Positions 49,695-58,964 of a stretch of 60,978 bases of DNA are shown piece after piece (the first letter of the stretch is position 1; each line of letters opens with the position of its first letter). The stretch is from contig CAJNDS010000436.1 in NCBI GenBank assembly GCA_905221605.1, positions 80,001 to 140,978 of the forward strand. The letters run 5' to 3'. The translations under genes were made by a program, and so were the position numbers. The notes under the pieces were generated by a model, which saw only the letters and a list, made by a program, of their open reading frames with translations, had not been told where the DNA came from and made no database searches. The stretch is from Symbiodinium natans (taxonomy: Eukaryota > Sar > Dinophyceae > Suessiales > Symbiodiniaceae).

Positions 49695-50414
49695 ACCACG
49701 GTGCGGCTCGGGGAAGTGATTGCTGCCAGACACTTCACGCCGAGTGGGCAGATCAATCCATGGGCAAAAGGTGGCGACGACCGTGCCGAGCGCCTCGCCC
49801 TCGGAAGCGATGGGCAGTTCGTGAAACAGCAACGACCTGTCCCGGAGCCCCAGCGCTTGCTCACTGTGTTGGACGCGTTTGAGAGCATCAGGTGGGCAAT
49901 GATCTTCGCGCAATGGCGACAAGAGCACCAGATCAACAAGTTGATCGACTTCTTTGTCAACCTCACGCGGGACCACCTGAACAAGATCCCGCAAATCCGG
50001 GAGTACTACAAGAAAACGTCTTGGGACTTGGCTATGCATTTGCGTTCGGGGGGCACGTTCGGGGATGGAGTTGACAAGATTGTGATGTCGCCAGAAAAGC
50101 ACGATGCCCTGGCCCGGTGGATCCCTGCGGACCATCCCAAAGGCAAAGGCAAGGAAGGCAAGGGTGGAGAATCGAAGGGGGGAGGTAAAGATGCGTGGGT
50201 TTCTGGTTCTGGTAAGGGGAAGGGCGCCTACCAGTTCGCACCCTACGGAACCCCAAAGTTGCCTAGCCAAGGCCCGTACTCGCGCCCAGCTTGTCGTTTG
50301 TGGTTGCAGGGTAATTGCAAATTCGGGGCTTCCTGCAAGTTCAGTCATGGAACACCCAGTCCTGCTCAGCCTGCAATTACGGGTGGGGTGCCTGCCATTA
50401 CCACCGATCAATAG
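49695..50414 (+). CDS. Second beta gag, N-terminally truncated by insertion
   Basis: Begins mid-protein at the repeat boundary ('TTVRLGEVIAARHFTPSG', matching 'TAIGLHEVVQARYFESSG' at 44950). Conserved centre: 'LTVLDAFESIRWAMIFAQ', 'DFFVNLTRDHLNKIPQIREY', 'DLAMHLRSGGTF'. A Gly/Lys-rich linker is followed by a good CCCH zinc finger, 'CRLWLQGNCKFGASCKFSH' (C-x7-C-x5-C-x3-H), an RNA-binding fold. It ends at TAG 50412 and pol continues in the same frame. Confidence 0.8.
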   Translation, partial: TTVRLGEVIAARHFTPSGQINPWAKGGDDRAERLALGSDGQFVKQQRPVPEPQRLLTVLDAFESIRWAMIFAQWRQEHQINKLIDFFVNLTRDHLNKIPQIREYYKKTSWDLAMHLRSGGTFGDGVDKIVMSPEKHDALARWIPADHPKGKGKEGKGGESKGGGKDAWVSGSGKGKGAYQFAPYGTPKLPSQGPYSRPACRLWLQGNCKFGASCKFSHGTPSPAQPAITGGVPAITTDQ

Positions 50415-50446
50415 GGACAGCTCAGGGCGCTCGGGCTGCCGCGCCC
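50412..50446 (+). promoter_or_regulatory. Candidate UAG readthrough site with downstream hairpin (beta 2)
   Basis: CAA-TAG-GGA-CAG. GGGCGC (50425-50430) pairs perfectly with GCGCCC (50441-50446), starting ten bases after the stop. The stop and the following GGACAG are shared with 45670. Confidence 0.6.
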
Positions 50447-53293
50447 GGCGACACCTGGACCTGTGTCTCTCGGCGGTATCGTGCCTCACCATTCAGAATC
50501 CTTTGCTGCCCACAGCACTGATTGTGACAACGCAACAGGGCTGCCTTCTCAACGGTCTGTCGGTCTGCTTTCGCTTGGTGCTCCCCAGCATGCGCGTGAG
50601 ACCGGGCTAGTCGTTGCGCCTGAAACAGTGAGCCCTCAGAGCCTGACTCCAGCCACTTTGCCTGCAGGGATTGACCCTAAGCCCGCGTGTAATAATCCCG
50701 AACCCGTGCAAAAGGCTGTGCGGACAACTTTGCAGTCCGCGAAGGCGACCCCTAAAGCTCTAAACTCTGCGGCCAAACCCCAGCCACAGTCAAGTGCGCA
50801 TAGTGCGCGACCAATTGCGCTCCTTTCGTTCTTTGATGGCATAGCCACAGCTCACCAGGCTCTCCTGGATTTGAAGATTGAACCTGTAGTCTCCTGGAGT
50901 TGGGAGACCAACGAGGCTTGTCGACAGGTAGTGAAAGCCCGCCACCCGCGTGTTGTGCAGTTCGGTGATGCTTTGGAAACACCCCCAGACGAGCTTGTCG
51001 CGCGGCTGCGTTCTGCCTGTCCTGCTGATACCTTGGTGTTAGTGTGCGCCGCTCCTCCATGCCATGATTTCACCATCATGAAGGGTGATCTTGCTGCAGG
51101 CATTCAGGGTGCAGAAGGAAACAAATTCGTGCAATGGTCAGGGTGGTGGCGGCAGTTCAAAGCAAAGTCACCCTTTCCGCTTGTTCTCCTTGTCGAGAAT
51201 GTTGTACCATCAACAGAAACGCAGCAAGCCCTGGATGAATGCTTGGGCATTCGATCCTTCCTTTGTGACGCAGCGTCCTGGGGTTTGGTTAGTAGACCTA
51301 GATTGTGGTGGTCTGACTCGATTCGTGTCCCTGCTAAAGATGAGGCGTGGCCAGATCACCTTCTTTCTGGCTTAGCAAGGTGGCGTAAGTGGAACCGCCA
51401 ATGGGAGTTGCTGCCGTGCGCGCCGCAGTTTCCACGTCAGTTAGCAGCCGAATGCCCGTGTGCCAAATTCCATGAAGACATTTGCTCCGGTCGAATCCGC
51501 TACCCGTGCCTCACCACCCCGGCGGCAACGGAGGAGGGTCGTGCAGCTCCGCGAAAGCGCAAACGTGCAGAGAGCCCGGAGACCATGCGTAGGTGGCAAG
51601 AGGGAGGCAAGCAGTACCCGCCTTGGCAATATCGCTCAACTGCGTTGGTCACTATTCAGGGTAGCCTATGTCTGCCTGATCCACGCACCCGCGAGTTCCT
51701 GCATGGTTTCCCACAGGACTACACTGCACCAGCGTGTCCAAGGTCGCGTTGCCTCATGTTGGGAAACTCTTGGCACCTACCAACGTGCCGATTCTTGCTA
51801 TTCACACTCCTTGTCCTGAACCAAGCTTTGCAAGTTACTGCGTTTGAGGGTCAGCAGTGGTACCCACCAGTGTCCTGCCCCAGGTTCGAAGCTAAGTACC
51901 ATCCGGATGGCTCGCGGCCGATACTTCGTGCTCGCAGTTGGTGGCTTCGTTCCGGCTTGCCGTGGGATCCAAATGAACCCACTAGACCGAACCTGGCCGG
52001 CCCCGCTGATAATGCCGAGCGGCATGCGCAGTGGGCCTTGGCGCTCACGTGGGAAGATGTTTTCCCCCTTGCAATCAATCCTTGTTTGAAGTGGGCTTTG
52101 GACCAGCAAGACTTGATGGGATCTCGTCTCCACGAGTGGCGTGAAGCAGTCAGCCAGGATGTGCGTGCCTTGGTGTGCGAAGTGTGTGAAGACCAAGACG
52201 AGTGGTTGGCGTTGGCCCCCGCTCACGTGCAACAGGTTTACAAGCAGGGGACTGACCGCTTTGTAGTTCAGCTCCTCCCTTTTGCGGTGCTACTGCAATT
52301 GTTCCAGTTCCCTGAGTGGGACCAGCTCGTCTGTGAGATGTTCCACGGTTTCCGCATGTTGGGGCCCCTGACTCCGGGTGCGCAGTGGCACCTCCGCACT
52401 GATGCGAAGTATGCGCGCCCAATCGGTGTCGAGCAGTTCAAGGCGTTCAACTCTGGTCACGCTCAGGTGATCACGCGCTCGTCCCGCACTGATGAGCACA
52501 CAGACAGATTGCGTTCAGAGGTTGCTGCGGAAGCCAAGGTCGGTCGCTTTCAGGGGCCTTGGTCTCGGGAGTACCTGCAGCAACACCTCCTGCCCAGTCG
52601 TGGCTTCGTCGCCAAGGCGTTCCCGATAGTTCAGGGTGATAAGGTTCGCAGAGGGGATGATTGGCTACGGTCGGGGCACAATGGCACAGTGTGGGCGTCT
52701 GACACCCCCCCCTATATGGGGACGTCTACAATCCTTGCAGGTGTGCGCTACCGTGCCCGCAAATGCAGACCGCATCTGGCGGCTGTGGACCATGAAGGAG
52801 CTTATCGCGGTTTGCCGGTTCGTGATCCTGCCGAGTGCTGCACTGTTCTTCCGGGCGAGTCAGAAGGGTCAGTGTGGCAGCACACAGTGCTGCCGTTTGG
52901 TGCTACTAGTTCCGTGTGGGCATACCTGCGTGTGGCAGATGCCATCTGCTTCCTCAGCATTGCGCTCCTCCTTCTTGCAGCTGCTCACTTTGTAGATGAT
53001 TTCTTCATGGTTGAGGGTGCAGATTCAGCGCAGGGGGGATTTGCGTCGTTTAAAGACATGCATGCAGCGTTGGGGTTCCGCAATGTTCCGCATGAAGCAG
53101 TCAAAAGAAAAGCCCCCTGCGCCAAAACATGTCCTTTTGGGTGTTGAGAGGTCGGTGGGTAGCGACTTTGTTCAAGCGTCTGCCGGCGCCGAGCGAATCT
53201 GCAAGATTCAGAAAATGATTTCCGACATTCTTGCGTCCGGCGAGATGAGCCAACAGCTGGCGGCCAAACTTGCGGGCAACCTCAACTTTGGAG
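50415..53293 (+). pseudogene. Second beta pol: C5 methyltransferase plus RT, frameshifted and truncated
   Basis: Same layout as 45673-49128. Methyltransferase motifs: 'LSFFDGIATA', 'AAPPCHDF' (catalytic Cys), 'LVENVVPS', 'SRPRLWW', 'YPCLTTPA', 'FLHGFPQDYT', 'LMLGNSWHLP'. The last two match motifs IX-X of C5 enzymes very well, so this domain reads as complete. RT: 'AVDHEGAYRGLPV', 'LPFGATSSVWAYLR', 'HFVDDFF' (about 52988-53008). At about 53100 the frame shifts ('VKRKAPC' against 'SKEKPPAPKHVLLGV'). The shifted frame follows the thumb to about 53290 ('AAKLAGNLNFGG'), then homology stops. RNase H is missing. Confidence 0.88.
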
Positions 53294-53725
53294 GGAGCAA
53301 TAACTCGAGGACACCTTCTTCAAGATCGAATCAGGCACTCCCGTTGCGCCTAATGACTCCAACCACTTGGAATCGTCGCCCATTGCTCCACGCAAGCAGC
53401 AACAAGCAGGCACAAACAACCAATCGCAAGCGCCAGTACTGGCTGACAACTGAGGTGATAGCTCAAGAATACGCGAGTACCTGACAGAAAGTGATCGCGC
53501 ACTCAAATTCAAGCAGCACCAACAACAATGTGCAAACTGGATGAGTCCCGTACTAACAGCGCACCCTTGCACGCCCGGGACATCCAGACTAACAACGACA
53601 TCACGTAGGATCGTGCGATGTTGGTCGCAAAGCGAACTAGGGGGCCCGTACTCACAACGCACACATGTGCGTCCGGGACACCACCCAAACTGCGCTTGCA
53701 GTAACAAGCAATCACACCTGAGCTT
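53294..53725. other. No gene recognised
   Basis: Between the truncated pol and the minus-strand YR. Two loosely similar stretches occur ('cccgtactaacagcgcaccc' near 53547 and 'cccgtactcacaacgcacac' near 53645), perhaps a decayed tandem duplication. Confidence 0.4.
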
Positions 53726-55562
53726 TCAGGTAAGCAAAGCATCATTGCGTCTGTCCAAAGCATCCCGTATGCTGACAAGGGCTAAATCCTGCAAACTGCG
53801 GGTCATCTTGCGACAAACTGTAGAAGTCGCGCAGCGCCAGCGAAGGCCGGCATGCCAACCGCCAGTTGGCCAAGACCAGGCGCGAATCTTCAACATCAAT
53901 TCGCGCGATGAAAATACCCGGAACTGCACGCCTGCAGAATTGGGGTGGGCGCACTCATGTTCTGACCCCGACGCAACGCTTTCGTCTTCACTGGAGATGG
54001 CATTGTCAGTGTCCGAAGAGGAGCTGCTAGGGCTGCACATACGCTGGGGCTCGGAAATACTTTCCTCGCCCTCCTCCTCGACCTCGTCCTCGTCCTCGTC
54101 CTCGGTATCTGAGCAGGCTTCGCAAGGAGCATCAGATGGCTTTGGCATAGTGGCCGCAGCCTGAGCACGGGCAAAAAAGGACTCCGCCTCTTCTAAAGTC
54201 ATGCAACCCCGGTTCAGGGGTGTTGACGGAACCCAGCCGCCAGCAATCGCACCAATGACCTTTGACTGGCAACGTATAGCCGGGATGATATCGTTCCGCC
54301 CGTACCGCGGCACGCACCGAGCAGTGCCGTTGAAGCGGTGATGGCCCTGAGCTGCCTTCTCAGGCTCGGCCACCTGTAGTTCGAGGGCCCAGGCCAGAAC
54401 AGTAGTTTTCAAAGAATGAAGAGTGAACATGTGAACGTGCTCCCGCGGAACACCACCGAAATGCACCAAGCAACGACGCAACTGTGCCAGCGTGCAGGAA
54501 TATCCTATGGGTTTGTCGAAACTGCCAACCAAGAAATCGCGCTTAGGAAACTGAGAGCGCAGTTGGCAGACTCTGTCATAGAAGCGCGCTCCCCAGTTGC
54601 AGCCTGTGCAGCCTTTGCTGAAGACTCCGAAGGGCATGCCTCTGGGAGAAGACTTGGTGCGCCAACACCACCCTCTGACCTCGCCCCGGCTGGAACAGAT
54701 GGAGGAAAGATCCATCCGTTGGGCATCACTCCAACGAAGACTGCCCCAAATCATCAACAAGCAGCACAAAACCACCCATTCTCCGTCTCCAAGATCCTGC
54801 ATGGTTGCAAGCTCCAAGTTGCGAACAACCCAAAGTGGAAGAGGAACCGCCTCCTTCACTGGCATGCTGTCCCACATACCTTGGCGTGACCAAGCCTGTA
54901 CCAGGGGGTTGGTAAGCGACGCGTGAAGCATTGAGAGCTGTAGCTTATAAGCAACAAATTTCATTGCTGCCAGTACGCCCGAGGCAGACTTGGCACGCAA
55001 GCGGCCGCGATCGCTTCGCACTCCTTCAGATAAGCTTTTCACGAAATCGACAACCTGCGTGAGGGATGGAGAAGCGGCGCTCCACTCCAACGTGCTACAG
55101 AACTGCAACCAGCGTTTCCATCCCGAGATATGCCGACGCAAAGTAGATGGCGCCCGATCGCAGAACAGAGGGGCAATATCATTGACAGACACACATGTAC
55201 CCATAGCAACAAGCACACTGCTTCCTTCTGCGCCGCCAAGATGAATGCAGAACTTAGCCAAGGTTGACGCCAACATCAAGCGATCTTGTTTCTCATGGTC
55301 ACGAAGACAAGACTCGCCAGCAGCTGCGCCAGGCAGCTCATGTGGGATCTTGGGGGCCCTCAACACACTGTCTTGGACGCCTGGAGACACGACTGCGCCG
55401 GCAAACGCAAGCTCCATCCCCTGCATCGTCGGAGAGCGAGAGGTGGTAGAACGCCGGATAGGCCGGGGTACGCCCATGCCTAGGTTGTCCAAGCTGTACG
55501 GCGACGCGATGACCCGGCGGCGTGGCCGCTCCATAACAACAGCAAGAACGCAGAGCACACAA
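53726..55562 (-). CDS. Alpha-type tyrosine recombinase on the minus strand, 5' end replaced
   Basis: The frame is open from 55651, but its first 30 codons lie in repeat B2. The gene proper begins at or after 55562; Met at about 55534 ('MERPRRRVIASPYSLDN') is a possible start. Counting from 55651: Arg306 (WGSLRWSD), His412-x2-Lys415 (LHSLKTT), His437/438 (QGHHRF) and Tyr450 (VPRYGRND), the HxxK-H-Y pattern of the YR at 30315. A long Glu/Asp/Ser tail follows. The Cys tail typical of these recombinases ('PCQHTGCF') is found only in the neighbouring frame near 53742-53775, so the extreme C terminus is frameshifted. The insertion of a minus-strand beta element at 55563 probably removed the true 5' end. 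Confidence 0.8.
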
Positions 55563-56082
55563 CGACAAGTCTTGCACTCATGTGAACACGCAGAAGTATC
55601 TGCTCCTACACTACCAGCTGCGGGGCAACGGACTCTTTTGCCTCGTCCCAAGCGGCTAGGATGCGTGCGGGTCGGCGCAGGCGGTCGCTTCAGACCCCCT
55701 GCCGACCGGGACCCCTGCGCTGCAGGCTTAAATCACCAACAGCGCGATTTCGCCGGGTGGGAGAGGTGGGTGTTTTGCACCGCACTCGGCTTTTTGGGCT
55801 CTGACTGTCTGAGCCACACAACGCTGCTCGTAGGCAAAGATTTCTCACAATAGCGTGCCGACTTGTCCTAACATGCACACGTGCATTACACGACAAGTCT
55901 TGCACTCATGTGAACACGCAGAAGTATCTGCTCCTACACTACCAGCTGCGGGGCAACGGACTCTTTTGCCTCGTCCCAAGCGGCTAGGATGCGTGCGGGT
56001 CGGCGCAGGCGGTCGCTTCAGACCCCCTGCCGACCGGGACCCCTGCGCTGCAGGCTTAAATCACCAACAGCGCGATTTCGCC
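55563..56082 (-). mobile_element. B1-A2-B2 terminus of a minus-strand beta element
   Basis: 56082-55891 and 55754-55563 are 192-bp direct repeats. The spacer (55890-55755) contains 118 bp also present, inverted, at 39993-40110, and ends on the minus strand with 'acccacctctcaccc'. The element's pol ends at 56085, three bases before the first repeat. Confidence 0.85.
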
Positions 56083-56084
56083 AC

Positions 56085-56925
56085 TCATGCGCGCTGTTCC
56101 CCACACCCGCGCGCAGGCTGGTAGTCGGAAACGTCAGCAACCTCGTTGACCAATTCGCTGAACTGGTGGCACATGTCCTTGCACTTGCCCTGCTGAACAT
56201 TCACGAAGAACTTGTAGAAGCGCTCGAACTTGGGGCACAACGGTTGACATCCGAACGCATCAGCTTCTTCCCAACGCCCGCGAGAGATGCCATCGGACAA
56301 GTTGGCAGCCGACGTCACTCTGTGAAAAGAAAGCTGAAGTTTGTTGTCGGCAACCCACGCCCAGAAGCACGCCAGGGTCTTTGTGAATGCCTCATCTTTT
56401 GAGTACCCTTTTCGCAAAGCATGTTCTGCAGCTGAGTTGTCAATGAAGCAAACCAAGTGCCCTTCAACATGAGGCGCGACCACAGCCACAGACAAGATCT
56501 GTGCCATCATCTCCAGCCAGTAGATGAAAGCTTTGGACGGTGCAACCTTAGCCATGACTCCACTGGTACCTGCGATCGGAAAGCACGCCTAATCCCAGCA
56601 GAACCGAAAAACACAGCACCCCAACCGTTCTCGGAGCCGCGAAGAAGGCTTAACGGCGGACAGTCCTGCGCCCACTTGTTTGCAACACGACGCTCTCCCT
56701 GAAGAGTCACGAAAGCATCCGCGTATAACACAGACACTGCTTGGGAGCTTACCTGTAGGGGGATTTGCACTGGTTTGAGAGCAGGGAGTACTCCCTGGAT
56801 CTCAACCAGAGCTTGTCTGAGCTGTTTGGACAATGCACTAGAACCTGGAAGCCCGTGCTGTCGGGAATACAACGGTCTGAGCAAAGCTTTTCCTACCTGA
56901 CCGAACACCCACGACGTTACGAGTC
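56085..56925 (-). pseudogene. Beta pol remnant: end of RT and RNase H
   Basis: Minus-strand reading: 'WVFGQVGKALLRPLYSRQHG' aligns with 'FGKASMAAIRPFHQRAQ' of the intact beta pol. RNase H has 'VLYADAFVTLQGE' (first Asp), a frame change near 56550, 'FIYWLEMMAQ' (Glu), 'CFIDNSAAEHAL' (Asp) and 'ANLSDGISRGRW' (last Asp). The 5' part is missing: at about 56915-56930 the sequence changes to a plus-strand gamma gag. Confidence 0.85.
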
Positions 56926-57600
56926 TTTGCGCATTCCTTCGACGAGAAAGCGCATTTGGACTTATTTGCTCACTCGCTGCTGAAGGAGGCCAAGTTGGTT
57001 CCAGAGGAAGCAGCAGATGTGACTTGGAAGTTTCATCCTGTGCTGGGATCCCTGCGTGCGCTGTGGGTAAAAGCACGTGCTAGCATTGCCGCTGGTCCGT
57101 TGCCTGCGGCCGGCAGCTTGCCGCCAGCACCTTTCCCACCTGCAGCACCTGCGCTCAATGCGTCCTCATTACTCTCTCTTGGTGTCCCTCAGCAGCGTTT
57201 GAACACAGCTGAGCGTGACAAGCTGAAGCGTGCCTTCGAAAAGTCTTACTCGGGAGTGGTCCTTGCTCCTTCGACGCTGCCGGGCCTTAGTTTCCTGCAG
57301 TGTGCGCAGTCCCAGTGCGCGTCTAAATCTTGGGAGTGGCTGTGTTGGAAGCGTGTCCTCAGCGAAGAAAATGTCGGGCAGATCAAGGACAGGAAGCGTG
57401 GAAGCCAGCCCCTTGAGGTCGCCGACCTATTGGCCCATGCAGCTGGCTTGGTGCATGACGAACTTGATATTGATCTCGGTGGTTCAGCTTATCGTGTGGA
57501 AAAGCTGCTGACTGTGCGCTCCCACGCGTACTGCATGTGCGGCGCAGGGCATTTGTCTTCTTGGGGTCTGTACACCCAGGCCTTTATGGCTCTGTACACC
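56915..57600 (+). pseudogene. Gamma gag-like region, 5' truncated
   Basis: Plus-strand reading 'LRVFAHSFDEKAHLDLFAHS' parallels 'IRVFAGIDETKAEVRKALKD' of the gamma gag at 17212. It is followed by a Pro/Ala-rich linker, 'LNTAERDKLKRAFEKSYSG', 'SWEWLCWKRVLSEENVG' and 'MCGAGHLSSW'. No zinc-finger pair is seen before the frame ends at 57607. The neighbouring frame reads 'TPFTDGFGLCSPGRWAP' into pol, so a frame change near 57590 is likely. Exact gag/pol limits are unclear. Confidence 0.55.
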
Positions 57601-58840
57601 ATTCACTGACGGCTTCGGCCTCTGTTCGCCAGGACGTTGGGCTCCTGCCATGCGTCAGGATCACCTGGACAACCCTAACCTTATTTTTCATTTCGAGCTT
57701 GGGAAAAAGCTGGATACATTCGTGTCTCAGTGGCTTGACTCTAGGGATTTAGCCATGCGTCTTGCTGCGGGCCAGGTTACCGAGTGTCCCTTCAGTGAAG
57801 AAATGCTGTCAGCGGGCAGACAGCTCATCTGGGCCGAACTCCGTGCTGCCAATTGCACATTGCCTGTTGAGGAACTGACGCCAGGCCAACCCTTCTACTT
57901 GGCTGCCATAGAAGAGATTCTACGTCTAGCCGGGGGTCCCGACTTTGCTGCGTATTTTTCAGGAAAGGACTCTTTTGCCAAGGGTGTCCGACTAGGTGTT
58001 GGTGTGGATCTTCCAAGAGTGCCTGCAGTTTTCACGGCCAAGAAAAGCTGGAGGAAGTACGAGAATGAGCTGGATAGCCCTGGAGTGCGTGACAATTGGG
58101 TGCGGCTCAAAAGTCTAGGTATGTAACTGGCTCCCGGGCGTCTTTCCGCGACATAGGGTTTGTAACAAAGCCGTTCTGCTTGCGACGAGCAGTCCGCGAC
58201 AAACCTCCGCGACAAGCCTCCGCGACAAGCCTTTGCGACAAGCCACTTCTTGGAACTGCATGGGTTTCGTATCTCTTTTTCAAGACAGCGCGAAACAGCC
58301 GCGACAAACCCCGCGACATACGTATGAAACAAGTGGGCGCGACATACGTATGTAACACAGGCGGGTGGCGGGACGCCGCGACATACCCCTATTTAGAGCC
58401 ACAGCCAATTATGTTTCAGCCAAGACGCACGCGCAGGAGGTACAGGCGCAGTTCGAAATGGAGGCTGCGTTAGGGGCTATGTGCGAAATGGAGATGAGCA
58501 GTGCGGAAAAGGAGTTGGGGGGTGTTACGCTGGCTTCACTGGGCGCGATCGAAAAGAAGGATGGCACCTACACGCAGAGTCATTCATGATGCGACGCATG
58601 GCGTGGGCGTTAACAGCTGTATCAAGGTACTTGATCAAATTCGCAGTCCGAATGCTGGAGATCTGCGTCGCGCCGTACAAGTGCTGCCGTCTGCATTCTT
58701 TGTCTTGACTGGCGATGTTGCGCGTGCAAACCGTCTCGTCAGGGTGGCCAAGCGTGACTGGAAGCATCAGTGCTGCAAGACTGGCATCAAGGGCGACGAT
58801 GTCATCTGGGTCAATTGTGTCGGCACTTTTGGCGTCTCAT
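57601..58840 (+). pseudogene. Gamma pol, truncated within RT, containing an intron-like insertion
   Basis: The N-terminal domain ('AMRLAAGQVTECPFSEEM', 'YLAAIEEILRLAGG', 'DSFAKGVRLGVGVDLPRVPA') matches the copy at 21004. A 286-bp GT...AG insertion follows at 58119-58404, then 'NYVSAKTHAQEVQAQFEM' and 'ASLGAIEKKDGTYT'. A frame change near 58578 leads to 'HDATHGVGVNSCIKVLDQIR', motif A 'LTGDVARAN' and 'VNCVGTFGVSSVA', where the gene stops at the spliced-leader match. Motif C (YSDD in the sister copy) and RNase H are absent. Confidence 0.8.
58119..58404 (+). other. Intron-like insertion in gamma pol (GTATGT...ACAG)
   Basis: Begins GTATGTAACTGG and ends ATTTAGAGCCACAG. Splicing leaves CTA-G|CC-AAT, an in-frame Leu-Ala-Asn where the sister copy reads straight through (ERSNYIS). 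The interior repeats 'cgcgacaagcct' and 'gcgacatacgtatg' units. It could be a real intron gained after integration, or a transposon whose ends mimic splice sites. Confidence 0.6.
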
Positions 58841-58861
58841 CCGTAGCCATTTTGGCTCAAG
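58840..58861 (+). other. Dinoflagellate spliced leader sequence (relict, exact 22-nt match)
   Basis: T at 58840, then CCGTAGCCATTTTGGCTCAA and a final G at 58861. This matches the 22-nt DinoSL that is trans-spliced to the 5' ends of dinoflagellate mRNAs. In the genome such copies mark reverse-transcribed mRNAs. The pol homology to the left ends at the first bases of the match ('TCCGTAGCC' also fits the pol reading SSVA), so the junction may have used that microhomology. A gamma YR ATG follows 103 bases downstream. Confidence 0.92.
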
Positions 58862-58964
58862 TTGTCCGAGTGTGTCACTGTGTGGGGTCGAGTGGTCTTG
58901 CTCGAGTGACTGCAGTGCCTTCGGACGGCATTCTTGTTTTCTTGCTCTTTTCTCTGTTGTTGAG

